From Sisyra terminalis (Eukaryota; Arthropoda; Insecta; Neuroptera; Sisyridae), in NCBI GenBank assembly GCA_958496175.1, contig OY292276.1, forward strand, positions 28,476,001-28,540,000: 64,000 bases of DNA, read 5' to 3'. A program made the position numbers and the translations under genes. A model generated the notes under the pieces. The model made no database searches, had not been told where the DNA came from, and saw only the letters and a list, made by a program, of their open reading frames with translations. Below are positions 52,581-64,000 of the stretch, piece by piece; position 1 is the first letter of the stretch; each line of letters opens with the position of its first letter.

Positions 52581-54352
52581 TGCAATAATAAGCTTCTTTA
52601 AATATCTTTTTAAGATCGAATATTAAAATGAGATTGAATATATTAAATTCACTAAAAATTCAAGAGGTACTTCACTGTATTAGACTTTTGAAGAAAATTA
52701 TGGAGCAGATTTTTGTTAACTCATCATTTCATCAATTGTCGTTTTAAATATAAATCACATTTGTTTTTGGTATACAATTAAATTTTTCCTAGGTAATCAA
52801 AACTCTTCCTTTTTTCAATGGGTTTTTAATGCATTTAATTAGAAACCGTAACAAATCTTTTATGCATTGAATCAACTAAGATAATAATGGATTTTTGAAT
52901 ATTAAAATTGGCTTTCTCTACGACTCACTGTTTACCATAGTAGTGAAACTTTTTTCAACAAATTAATTATTGGTGGAAATTGTTTTAGCATGTATTTAGA
53001 TCAATTTCAAACTCAATGCTTCTCAGTTTCATAATGCAAACCTATCTTAAACACATAAATTTCAATGATTTTTTTTCAAATAATTACCAATCGATTGAGA
53101 AATGCAGGTCAATGTTAAATAAGTCCTTTTAAAAATTGGAAATATTAATTGAAATTTTGGCGATTTGAAGAAAAAATCGTTGGGTATTGCATTCGAAGGC
53201 AATATGATTATAGTTTTTTTTTTTCATTAAATCGTCAAATACTCAAATATAATGGCGTCGTGAAAATGTCAGGGTCGTTGTGATTATGTATGAGTCAAAA
53301 GAATAAAAATTAAAAAATAGAACAAAACATGATATGACATTAAGTTTCATAAGTGAACGTTTCAAGTTTATCTTGAAGACTAAAACCGAAAATTATTGCC
53401 ACGTGGAAAATTTTTCTAAGAATAAATGAGTTGTTGGTGGAATTTTCGCGTTTCCTATTCTCGATTTGTGTTCGCACGCATTATTCGATCATGCGAAATT
53501 CACTAATTTGATACGTATTTTCAAGTGAAACGTGATAAAGTGATTTAATCGGAGAGGAAATTTTAATTTTTTTACTGATAATTTACATAAAAAAATAAAA
53601 TAAAAACGCTCTACTGATATGAACCCCCATTTAACCGTTTAATCGTTGTGTTTTTTTTTGTTTTCTTTACTAAGTGTTTGGTTGATAAAATTAAAAATTG
53701 TAAAAAAAAAACAGCCAACCAGACGAGGCCAAATTAACATATTGAAAAATAATAAAGAAATTCAAATTGGCGTTAAAATCAATTTGCGTTTGAATAAGTT
53801 GTTAAAATTATGTGTTGGCAACACTGTAAAAAGAACCGTAACATTAGAAAACATTAGCATGTTTGTTAAATTCTGTTAAATGCTTTCAACTAATAAATTT
53901 TCCAACTAAATGCAACTTAGAATATATTTAACAGTAAACTGTTGACGAAACACTCTAATATAGTACAACTAATTCACAACTAAAATTGCACCAATTTAAT
54001 CCAATCTGAGTAGTTTTAAGAGGATTTTAGTAAAAAATAAAACACAAACTACCACTCTCGTATATAACTGTGTGGTGTTTTATAACATTGTACAAGAAAA
54101 TGTCAAAAAAATGAGTTCAATAACCATCTAATATCGATTCGTGTTTTCTTACCTGTAAAAATCGTTCTATTAATTTTCTAGTTTCTAAACCATTTTTATT
54201 CTTTAAAAAAAACTTTAGATGAAAATTGAGGAAAACTTCATTCGCAATAAAAACATTCTTTATAATTAAATTGTCTTAATTAAAATCGTTTTTGATGTAT
54301 GTACAAAAAATTGCTGTAAAATACGATAACGGGCGATTATATGAAAAATGTA

Positions 54353-54870
54353 AGGGGCCATTCATTAATTACGTAAGGACAATTTTGGTGACTTTTGGAC
54401 CCTTCCCCCCCATGTAAGGATACGTAAGATTTCTCAAACTTCTACTCTTCTTTCTTACGTACAATTTAATCTCGATTTTCTAAATAATAAAATGTCAAAA
54501 AAGGATCAGTTGCACTAAAACTTATAGTTTAACGTGAATCAAAAAATTATATTTTTTAACAAATAATAATTCAAATTATAATTATCAACTGCTATAAGAT
54601 TTAGATTAAAACTATATTATTATTAGACCACTATTCAGTCATTGGAAAATACAAGCAATACAAAATTTTCAAATAGGATTTAAAGTACACTACATGTAAG
54701 ATAAAGAAAACTATTCGGAATCTCAAATGGAATTAGATTCTTAATATTGAATTTTGATTTACAAAATATTACGTAAGAATGTGTTTCATCTCCCTTCCAC
54801 TTAATATAAAGACATGTAGAGATTTTCTTACCCCCCCCTCGTGTTCATATATAATTATTGAATGACCCCT
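54353..54870. mobile_element. MITE with AGGGG(C/T)CATTCA ends
   Basis: The left AGGGGCCATTCATTAATTAC and the reverse complement of the right AGGGGTCATTCAATAATTAT match at 16 of 20 bases. Sub-terminal TACGTAAG and C/G-homopolymer runs are present on both sides. A degenerate relative lies at about 15855-16130. No ORF was found. Confidence 0.7.
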
Positions 54871-55029
54871 AACGGGGCTCATTTTTATATCTAATATCGA
54901 GATACACTAGAATATGTCTCTGAACTTCTTAATGAAAAGAGAAATACCATATATTATTCCCGTTAAATGCTGAAAGTGGACCCCTAATAACACTATGAAG
55001 AAAAAGCCATGTCCTTCGTTTAAAATAGA

Positions 55030-55606
55030 AAAACTACGGGATAAGGCGGAAAATACCCGGAAACACTTAACATCATGGCCGAACATTGTGTTAAAACGCT
55101 TACAGAATTGTTTAACCTGATATACGGTGCTGGGAAAATCCTTAATTAATTAACTTAATTAACCATACCCTCAAGATCTAATCACCCATGGTAGAATATA
55201 TAAGAAACTCTACCGCAAAATTTTAAGATATTCAGTTAGGATCCAGAAATGGATTGGAACACACGAAGCTCTATTTAGTACACAGGTATCAGTGCAAAGA
55301 TGTAAAAATGTCGTAATATGAACCATGATATACCATATAGAAACGATAAATAGGTACTTCTATGATAATATTCTTGCCAATTTAAAAATTAGACAAAACC
55401 TGACCGAACCAGAAAGTATTCCAGAGTTGTTAAGTTCGCAAAACTTAGCTAATCATTGGCATAACCTTAGCAGGAATCAAGATAGTGTAGGCCCAAACAT
55501 GGCCCCGTCGTTCAACTCCGGAGATTTTTGCAAGGGACTACGCAAATATGCACCACATTGGTGCCAATGTACAAAGGAGATTAAAACTTTAGACTTTAAT
55601 TATTAG
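55030..55606 (+). pseudogene. LINE-like (non-LTR) coding relic
   Basis: Near 55076-55140 the plus strand reads MAEHCVKTLTELFNLIYGAG. This is like the reverse-transcriptase segment (...L..LFN.I...GKIP..W) of insect non-LTR elements. Stops and shifts follow. A 93-residue open stretch at 55325-55606 (IETINRYFYDNILANLKI...) is positioned like the C-terminal tail after the RT domain. The evidence is pattern-level only, and the element is clearly dead. Confidence 0.35.
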
Positions 55607-56516
55607 ATAATTAATTTTTAGACTTTTTTTAGAAATTTAAACGCGAAATTGCGAACTCTTTGCTTAGTGATCTAAGTAGTATAATAATAAGGTCAAGTAA
55701 CTAAGAATTTGATCTCTTTGATATTCTCTTAGTGATATATCGAATTCCTCCCAATTCTATGAATTTTGCTGAATTAGGAAATAAAGCTTTAATAAGCCAA
55801 TAAGCCAATTTAGAAGAAAATTAAAAAGAAAACACTACTTATTTTTATTCAATGTTTCTATCTTTGTTCAAAGAAAATTGGAAGACCTTCATCAACTTAA
55901 TTTAAAATCTCAACAACTGATTTGTAAGTTATATTCAATTTAAAGTAATATCTTATTGATTTCAAATTGTAAATATTGAAAACTAACCTTGTCCGACAAT
56001 GAAAACATATATGTCTATAAATTATAAATTTCCTAGTTACCATATTAATGAAGTTTACAAAAGTGACACAACATAAAGAAAATCGCCTCAATAAAATTAG
56101 AATAGAAAAAACAATACGTAGATAACAAGATGTTCATAAATAATATATTTAAAAACTTATGATGCATTGAATCTACTCGATATTTACCAAACGATACATC
56201 GGATTAATTCGAAGTTTTGATATTGATTTATTGAAAAAAAGGCTAATAATGACATAAACTAATGAAGATATGATTTTTAACAATCTGAATTATTTTAATT
56301 TTTAATAAACCATAATAAACGTCATTAACAGATAATGACACTTGTGAATAACTAGCGGAACTAAGCGGTAGAGATAAACTATATATATAATTACGTAGTC
56401 CGGTAGGAGAAAGGCTTACAAAAATTCATTGGAAATGAACAATTCATTTAGAGTAACCTAAAATTTCAGTTTTCTAAGTTTTGTAAAATTGTTTTCAAAT
56501 ACTTGACTACTACGTA

Positions 56517-56690
56517 TTTACCAAACTTAATTGGAAAAATAAAATATGATTTTTTCAAATTCAAAACATAGGTATACATGGGATGATAACAAATCATTTG
56601 AGCCGGGGGTGTGTCTTGACCTCCGTCGAACCCACGAGACTGACTCACCAAACCTTTGAGGTTCGATTGAACCCCGATTAAGAACCACTG
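56517..56690 (+). repeat. Truncated copy of the 61914-62119 hAT-type MITE family
   Basis: The right portion CGAGACTGACTCACCAAACC, TGAGGTTCGATTGAACCCC and the end TTAAGAACCACTG are nearly identical to the right part of 61914-62119. The left end is not present. Confidence 0.7.
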
Positions 56691-58692
56691 GTCTACATAA
56701 TATTGATCTCAATTGGTAGTCTTAAAATTAAGTTTGTCTAGACAACTAGAAATATTTTCTTTCTTTTATTTTGTATTGTTATCAGTTAATATTCTAAAAA
56801 GATATTCCTATTAGTTAGTGGATTTTGTTTCACTTAAAAAGCTATATCTTATCTCACTATCTCGTTCAGATAATTCTACTATACCAATATTTATAAAATT
56901 AAACTCAACACAACAGCTACAGCACTTCACAACTGGTACAACCGGTATAACTCCCTATTATTTTGGTTTTGTATTTAAACGTATCAAACTAAAAACAGCG
57001 AATTTTTGCGTTTAACTGTCTTCCAGATGAATTCAGAAAGTTTGATAAACAAAATATTACAGAAAGATTCGATGTTGAAAAAAACATCGATGTATCGATA
57101 AACATCGATGCAGAATTTCGATGTATATTTCAAGTAAATACCCCTAATTCGTTCTCTTGTCATGTATATTCCTCAAGAGTTAATGTAATATTTTTCTAGA
57201 ATATGTTCTAGTAAAAACGTTTTAAGCTTAAATCTGAGGACCCGTTTTTATAAAATACGATTTATCATCAGAATTTTTTAGTCTATTTACTTAGAACTTA
57301 ATATTAAAGCTTTGAACTCGATTCCCGTTTCACTTCACACTAAGTTCAAATTATACAGCGACAATTGAAATGTGAAACGGTAACAGTTTGCAGTTCGTAA
57401 CGAAAACCGATTTGAGTATTAATTTACAAAAATGTGACCTCTGTAGAACGCATTTGTAAAACCGCAAATAAGTAATTCAATATTAGCGATGCATCGGCTT
57501 GTTGGACTTCGATGTGAAAAACACTTTAACCTTGTCCTTACTCTTCTCAAGAACTATCGATCGATCAAAATTTAGAACAGTCTAACTAGATTTTCTCTAT
57601 TTTCTGTTAATAAGTATCATAATGACGAAGAAACTTAATCAGGAAAGTTTAAAAATTCAAAGCATATTCCCCAACCCGTCTACTTAAACCCTTTTTCAAC
57701 TCATCATTGAAAACACAATTCCCTCCGTGGTAAAAAAAAAGAAAACTCAACCAAATCAAATGAGTAGGGGACTCCTAAATTGCTTAGTCAAATATAATAA
57801 AGGAAGTTGAACCATCTTTTTATGGTTGACTTCTTTAGAAATCCGTCACTGCCACTGTTGCGTTCCAAAAAATTAATTATTCATACCTTCATTATTACGT
57901 TCATTGTGAACAGAATATAATCCGCCTTGTTGGAATTGAAACTGAGAAGGATATTTGCTTCTTGAAAACGAATTAGAAAAATGGATGAAAAGGACTTGAA
58001 CAGTCGCTGTTGTTTTCTCTTTTTGACTAAATTCAATACAGAAGAGTGAAATGAGTTTATAATCGGAGCGATTGAGGTTAAATTAAAAGTTATGAAATAT
58101 TTTCAAAGGAAGTTAATTTTAAAGAAGCCAGAAGTTGAATGACGAAAGATGGAAGAAATAAGAGAACTTTAAGTTCAGGGAGGTTCAAAAGAAGTTTAAA
58201 TTGGGACGGTTTTATTTTTCTTTTTTAAGTCAGACTTAGTTTTAAATTGCTTGTTTAACATCTTTGAGGCGTAAAAAGGGTGACTTTAGGGAAGTGGGCT
58301 ATTTGAATCTGAAATCTGAAACCAGGGTTGGTTTGGAAGATGTTTTAAAATTGAATAAAAAACACACTTATATGATATGCATGTATAATGTTCCAGGGAT
58401 GACTACCTTTTTCATATGTTCCGGGTACATCATTTTTTACGACTAATTTAAATCTCAAGCAACCGTTAAAACCATGTTTTGAGTACAAACCATAATCCGT
58501 ATAAATTTACGATATTTAAATGCATTTCAATTTATTAATGAATTATTTAATTATACTAAAAATACTAAGATAGTGTAAGTTGTATTCCGCTGCCATAGTT
58601 AGTAAAACGAATCATGTATGTTTGTGGGTTCATTCGAGATAGAGGTCCCTAGCGAACTAGTTTCTTTCCTTATCACTTTCCAGCATTACCGT

Positions 58693-59641
58693 GGCAAGGT
58701 AAACACAGAAAAATAATTTTAAAATACCCAGATAGTTCCAGGGTTTTCAGGATTATATTTTTATTTATATTTATTATATTTTTGCATGATTTGACAATCT
58801 TATTCATATGCTCCAGATATTTGAAGTTTTGATGAATTTTGTGAACAGTTTCAAATTAGAACTGTGCATAGTAAATTTTCATTTTACTAAATGCTTATAA
58901 ATTCAACTATTACTTATTCACCGACATCTCAGTGATTAATTACGATTTAGTGAACAAAAAAAATGCTCAATTGAAGTTCGAGAGCTAAACTTAATGACAA
59001 AGCATCTATACAATTTGAAAAAAACATTGGTAGATTTTATAGAAACCCTTGTATTTGTCCTCATGGTGAAAGTTGGACCTAATTTTTCCATCGCGTATTT
59101 TATTTATCAATGGAATCATTTTCAAAAATACCATTGATTAAGAAATTTATATACACATACTTGTTATATAACTGGCTTTGTCATTAGGATAACTCTTATA
59201 CTTCTCAACCGATTTTGCTCAAATTTGGTATACTTATTCTTCGAAAGATTTAATTAGGTGAGTCTCAAGATGAGTAAAATTGTATCACTAGTTTTGAAAA
59301 GATAGCTACATAAAATTTTGAAAATTATTAAATTTTTGTCTGATGATTTTATTTATTAACAATTATTGACTGAGAAGAAAGAGAAGAAAGAACTAGCGTA
59401 TTTTTGAAAATGTAGTCGAACGACGTTTTTTTTTTAATTTTAAAGGTAGTTTCGAAACAGTAAAACATTTTGCAAACATTAGGACTTATTGTTGAGTCAA
59501 AATTCACGATGGAAATAAAGATGAGATATATAAAAAAGTTAATTGGAATATATATATTTAAAACACCACCGTGAAATTCCCTGATATATTTTTTTTAATT
59601 ACCTGATAATTCTAGGTATTCCAGGTTTGTGGTCACCCAGC
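58693..59641. mobile_element. Longer relative of the CAGGGTG-ended element
   Basis: The right end GGTTTGTGGTCACCCAGC and the preceding CTGATAATTCTAGGTATTCC match the 59854-60259 element, and so does the internal block TTTGTCCTCATGGTGAAAG. The left end near 58693 (TGGCAAGGTAAACACAGAAA) is degraded. Confidence 0.55.
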
Positions 59642-59853
59642 ATGATTACATAACTTGGTATAATCATCAATAATCTTAACAGATTAATGAACAATCCAAG
59701 TTTCGTATGTGGAATAACATAGATATCGAGTGAATTTTGAAATTTTAACTATAGCGAATTACAAATCTGAATTACGTAAATTTCAAATTACTTGCATAAA
59801 AAAGAGGAGTAAAGGATTTTTTCCTCAAATTTACTATAGTAAAAAATGAATTA

Positions 59854-60259
59854 CAGGGTGACCACAGAGAAAAAGTTTTATTTATGGTTCTAAGATTTTT
59901 TCCCCTGACGTAAAACTATTGTTTTTGTCCTCATAGTGAAATTTTGATCTAGTCTTTCCATCCCATATATTAATTGGTGGAATAGGTTCCAAAAATACCA
60001 TTGCTTATGAAATTTATATGCATGTAATATAACCGGCCTTTATATCAGTATAACTCCTATAGCTCTCAACCGATCTTGTTCAAACTTGGAACACTTATTA
60101 TTCGGAAGATTACCTTTAAAGAGTTTAAATCTGAGGAAAATTAGTTTATTAATTTATAAATGGTTTGAAATTTTTAAAATATCCTGAAATTTTTTGAATT
60201 ACCTATTATTTCAAAATTGAATTAAATTCCCTGATAATTCCAGGTCTGAAGCTACCCTG
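59854..60259. mobile_element. MITE with CAGGGT(G/A)(A/G)C ends
   Basis: It begins CAGGGTGACCACAGAG and ends GGTCTGAAGCTACCCTG, so the termini are imperfect inverted repeats. The phrase TTCCCTGATAATTCCAGGT next to the right end is a common feature of a widespread group of insect non-autonomous elements. Its interior duplicates 59030-59260. Confidence 0.65.
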
Positions 60260-60879
60260 CTCAACCACGTTTGTGCAACTGTATTCGAATAAATGAAAAT
60301 TATCATAATACATGAAACAAAATTTTCTATTTTAGAAATTCTTGTGCAAGTAGGTTTCATGCGTTTTACTTAATCTGTTAATACTGCTTATCATTAAAAA
60401 TAGTTTATCAAATGCCTTGTTTCTTTACATTTTGGTATCTAAATCTAATTTACTATGATTAGACGTTCTTAATACGTTTTGTATTTTTAGAGACAACACA
60501 TCTTTTCATAGTCTCAAACTCTTGCGTTCGTTTGTTATCAAAATTCAGAAACTATTGATTAGATATCGAAACGAATTTTCCTTTTTCCATTCAAGTAAAC
60601 AGTCGAAACATCAGATGTTATTGTCATATAGATTGTCTCCATTCAGAAATGTTTATGAGACTTAATATTGAATATAAAAAAAACGGTGACCTTTGTCGCT
60701 TTCCCTTTTACGTAACAAATTTTCCATGAAAATTGATTTTTCGTTCAGTAAAAAAAATAAAATTTAAAAATACTGTTTACATAAGTAAATATTACAGGAA
60801 GGAAAAATGTGTTGGAAAATTTTAGTTTGAATTTTTATGGCTTTATATTGCGTGTTATTCGACACGTAGAGCTTTCGTA

Positions 60880-61240
60880 GAGCTCGCATTCAATGTCCTT
60901 CTCGCACGTATCTGTGAATGTACGACCCCCGTATCCTGCAGGATGTAATATTGCGCAAGATGAATGAGCCGAGCCGGTCTGAGGCTCGCCCACGCGTTTA
61001 CAACCCCCGATCAAAACGCTGGGTTCGTGTGTGATTCACACAAGCGAGAGGGATGATGTTACCACCCTTACACGTGCACATAGACATTAATTCCAATTCG
61101 GTGTCCTTGCAAGCCCCGAGCCGGCGAAACGTCAACGTGATCCTGTGGAAAATCCAGGAACTCTCCAAACCAACGACGAGTTGATTGAGCGCACTTGTGT
61201 CAGGAAGATTGTATCGACCTAAACTAAATCTGGTTCTATT
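60880..61240. other. Unexplained GC-rich island
   Basis: This block of about 360 bp is strikingly richer in G+C and CpG than everything around it (CCCACGCGTTTACAACCCCC, CCCCGAGCCGGCGAAACGTC). It contains no open frame of useful length on either strand. In this genome such composition elsewhere marks a Hipk exon or a mobile element. It could be an untranslated 5' exon/promoter for Hipk or for a gene outside the window, or an unidentified repeat. Confidence 0.4.
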
Positions 61241-61913
61241 GCAATATGGAAAAGTTTATTCCGAATTGTTGAGAAGGAAAATTCTGTAAGTTCTGCAGTA
61301 GGTACTTGCAATATTTTATCAAAGTATTCGATAATAATTAAATTTTTTTTCATCGAAATTTATTCTATCGGAAATTACGTCATCTCTGTGGCGAGTGGTT
61401 AACAATTAGAAAAACTTAAATGGAAATGGGAAATTCGTCGCTGCTACATTTGGCAATGAGCGACTTTCTAGGGAAACCGAGTGATTGTAGGAAGTTTAAT
61501 ATCCGACACACTCAAATATTTGAAAAATAATTTTTAAACCTCAATCTCCCAATTTCCTTCGCTTAATTTAATGTAAATCCAATTTTAGAAGTCCACCCGT
61601 TATTCACGTTAGTAACTGATTTTCAAATTAATGAAAAATCATCAATTAAAAATAATTACCTAAGTCGTAAACGGATGTATAATAATGATAAATGATAAAT
61701 TGTACAGCTTTTTACCCTAGCAGGATATTGTATGTTTATCACAAAAAAAAATCCTGGTGACAATTTTTGTCCGATCTACAGTCTTTCTGATATAAGTCTA
61801 TTGACACGATAAAAGGTTACATACAGGGGTTTTTAACCCTGAGCTTGCGGGCAAATGCAACCGCAAACAATTTGAAATATTGAATCATGAGAAAAAACAC
61901 ATTTGGTCTAGAG

Positions 61914-62119
61914 CAGTGGTTCTTAACCTTGTTGAAGGTACAGATCCCTACCAGTTTCATATGCAGTTACCGAAAATACAATATAATTTTTCAAATTCTA
62001 AATATAAGTATATATTTGTATATAGTTGGACAAAAAAAAATATTAAAAACCCGCCAGACCTGCGAGACTAACTCACTGAACCCCTGAGGTTCGATTGAAC
62101 CCATAGTTAAGAACCATTG
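61914..62119. mobile_element. hAT-type MITE (206 bp)
   Basis: The ends CAGTGGTTCTTAACCTTG and, reverse complemented, CAATGGTTCTTAACTATGG are matched. The flanking octamers are GTCTAGAG (61906-61913) and TTTTAGAG (62120-62127). Two related partial copies occur at 32369-32450 and 56517-56690. Confidence 0.78.
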
Positions 62120-62127
62120 TTTTAGAG

Positions 62128-62322
62128 CAACTATTCTCAACCGCTGGTCCAACGGACCACCAGTGGTCTGCGGAGAAATTTTATTGGTCCGTGGACAATT
62201 TTTCTATGATGATAAAAATGTTACAATTTACTTATGTAGTACTTATGTCGTTAATAGCCAGTGAAATTTTGTTGTTAAAAAATATCACAAGTCCGTGGGC
62301 TAAACAAGGTTGAGAAACGCTG
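62128..62322. mobile_element. Second hAT-type MITE (195 bp), abutting the first
   Basis: The ends CAACTATTCTCAACCGCTGG and, reverse complemented, CAGCGTTTCTCAACCTTG are matched. The left flank is the shared TTTTAGAG octamer and the right flank is TTCCAGAG (62323-62330). It is a different family from 61914-62119 (GGTCCACGGACC-type interior). Confidence 0.75.
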
Positions 62323-62502
62323 TTCCAGAGGTTTTATTTTCGTATATCAGTTAATTTATTACTGTTTCTGGATTTTTTTTAATTGTTTTATTTAAATAAC
62401 CAAAACTCAATATGAAAAACATTGATATTTGGGATTGTATTTTACACAAACTCGATTTTAACGATAATAATTTAACGAAACAAGAGTATATTTTTTCCAT
62501 TG

Positions 62503-62618
62503 TTATTTATTGTCGCTTTATAACTACGAAAGTTTTAAGTAACTCTAGAATTAATAAAAATCCGTAAATCGAAAAAAATCGAAAGTTTGCTCGATACGAA
62601 ATTTGAACCTTACATTCA
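62503..62618 (-). repeat. SINE copy with degraded head
   Basis: TTATTGTCGCTTTATAACTA, TTAATAAAAATCCGTAAATC and AAGTTTGCTCGATACGAAAT match the SINE tail and body in reverse orientation. The B box is recognisable as GTTCAAATTTC, and the A box is lost. Confidence 0.65.
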
Positions 62619-62700
62619 CGGAGTGTAGTTACAAGGAGTCCGAACGATATAGGCTTATATAGATCTTAGTTCTCTTTTCTGTCACTAGCAGCGCAAATAT

Positions 62701-62759
62701 TAACCCTCCTGTACCTATGGGTATGTATTTAGTACATACTAACTTTAATAATTTAAATA

Positions 62760-62847
<88 letters not shown>

Positions 62848-63370
62848 ACAGGGAGTTCATAGTTTAGATATTCATCCCTAAAACATTTACACATAGAAAA
62901 AAATCATAAAAGTAATCAAAAATAGGATGTATTCCACACAATGACACACAATGAGATGATTTGTCAAAAAATATATCGTTAGGTTACTAATTCAATCAAA
63001 CATTCGTTACTAAGAGCTATTTTTGCGCATGCGCTAGTTTTGCACCCTTTGTGACCTTTTGGATCATACGCAACAATTATAAAGCACTCTTTATCACAAA
63101 TATCGTGAATAAGCATGCGTGGTAGACGAGCTCAACTAAGATATTTCATTTCGGAGATTATGACAGGAATACTCAAACTGTTATTTCTAATAAACACAAT
63201 TAATAATAATTATAATAACGATAGTGATTGATGCATTTAAACTTAAACTATGATTAATTGTAATATTTATAAACATTTAAATATTTCAGAATTGTTAACA
63301 ACTTCTTCAAATGTTATAAGAAATACTTATCACCGTATCATACTTCTATTTTTAACATCGTAAATGAAAG
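62701..63370 (+). repeat. TTAA-CCC-ended dispersed repeat, copy 2
   Basis: It begins TTAA-CCCTCCTGTACCTATGGG. The region 63110-63370 (GCATGCGTGGTAGACGAGCTC and onward to ACTTCTATTTTTAACATCGT) aligns with 37808-38070. It contains the AT microsatellite and lacks the half-foldback insertion of copy 1. Confidence 0.6.
62763..62845. repeat. (AT)n microsatellite
   Basis: This is an uninterrupted AT dinucleotide run of about 80 bp inside the copy-2 dispersed repeat. Copy 1 has only CTATAAATATATTATTC at the equivalent place. Confidence 0.95.
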
Positions 63371-63718
63371 GTTAGGACGGTATTCCAATTTTGCAAGGCA
63401 TGATGAGAAATGTGTCTTAATGTGTACTAATGTATTTTCCGTACTAACTTAAACCGAAACTAAGCACTTTTTGTAAAGTAACTAAGGTAAAATAAGTTAT
63501 TACACTAGACACTCTTGCGGCAGACATCTTGACACATTTTCCATCGTGTAGAAGATTAAAATTCACAAAATTCATAATTGTTAATAACAACAATACTTCC
63601 CGCGTAATGAATCGAACGCGTGCTTTTGAAGAGTAGTGCACTCTACCGGTATTGGACTTCAAATAGATGTCATTATTCTAACATTATATTGGGACTCATT
63701 GTTTCTATACTTCGTGTC

Positions 63719-63769
63719 TACACCTATCAGTTGTGGAGTGGCCAGCTCGACCACTCAGCCACCGTAGGT
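63719..63769 (-). repeat. SINE head fragment
   Basis: Reverse-complemented, this contains the tRNA-like part CTACGGTGGCTGAGTGGTCG followed by CCAGTTGTGG-like sequence in the place where other copies have CCAAAACTGG. The SINE body is not recognisable. Confidence 0.45.
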
Positions 63770-64000
63770 ACAACAAATATATTATATTAAAACAGTTTTT
63801 GGAAGTTAAATTTCTTAAAAACTTAAAGTTTTTTCTTTTTTACGTAACATAATTTTACCTATCTCAATAATGTAGGATATTGACACTGATTTTATCAAGG
63901 CCAATCTAAGTTTATCATTGACACGTGCGAGGGCATCTAAAAACTTCGGAAAATAATCTATTTTCTTCTTTTTACGTTTTGGCGCCTAAATAAATCTCAA

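Larger units (their letters stand above)
49004..64000. other. Region upstream of the first detected Hipk coding exon
   Basis: Because exon A begins at a splice acceptor, at least one more 5' exon and the promoter must lie here or beyond the window. I could not place them. Recognisable items are a repeat copy (51912-52580), a MITE (54353-54870), a LINE-like relic (55030-55606), hAT-type MITEs, a CAGGGTG-ended pair, an AT microsatellite, SINE fragments and a GC-rich island (60880-61240). I recognise nothing in 49010-51900, 52600-54340, 55620-56500 or 56720-58680. Confidence 0.6.

Noticed and set aside
58264..58446. 60-codon plus ORF MRRKKGDFREVGYLNL
   Set aside because: It is short, without resemblance or splice context, and not supportable as a gene.

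Overview
This is a stretch of an AT-rich animal nuclear genome, almost certainly an insect. It has spliced genes with GT/AG introns, very long repeat-filled introns, tRNA-derived SINEs, and mariner-, hAT- and Tc1-type DNA transposon relics. The one protein-coding gene I can support is a complete or nearly complete homeodomain-interacting protein kinase gene (Hipk) on the minus strand. Its insect affinity is inferred from the kinase-domain wording and the Asn/His/Gln-rich N-terminus. I cannot name the species from sequence alone.

Hipk layout, in transcript order on the minus strand: exon A 49003-48299 (ATG at 49000), B 30004-29794, C 21122-20698, D 18086-17499, E 17415-16804, F 16743-16585, G 15331-13947, H 12520-12335, I 12274-12076 (TAA). 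I worked the exon ends out by hand from GT/AG sites and reading-frame phase. All eight junctions keep frame, giving 1,488 codons plus a stop over 36.9 kb. Exon B is a small GC-rich island isolated in about 27 kb of AT-rich DNA. Exons H and I are too short or too oddly framed to show as long ORFs. The protein has a low-complexity N-terminus with a poly-His tract, the conserved block before the kinase, a full DYRK/HIPK-type kinase domain (about residues 329-660), a homeoprotein-interaction-like region, two conserved acidic SUMO-interaction-type blocks, a Pro/Gln tract and a conserved Pro-rich C-terminus.

Regions: 1-12075 lies downstream of the stop (3' UTR, then intergenic) and is AT-rich with a few decayed repeats. 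12076-49003 is Hipk; its introns carry most of the recognisable mobile DNA: a mariner family with matched terminal inverted repeats, a tRNA-derived SINE family, several short hAT-type elements with 8-bp target duplications, a hAT with a transposase C-terminal remnant, foldback elements and a direct-repeat-flanked family. 49004-64000 lies upstream of the first detected coding exon. It may hold 5' UTR exons or the promoter, and contains a LINE-like remnant, more MITEs, a long AT microsatellite and one unexplained GC-rich island at 60880-61240.

I found no evidence for a novel multigene system. The most useful results are the nine-exon Hipk reconstruction, with two short exons confirmed by phase, and several nested insertions where a second copy in the window preserves the empty site.
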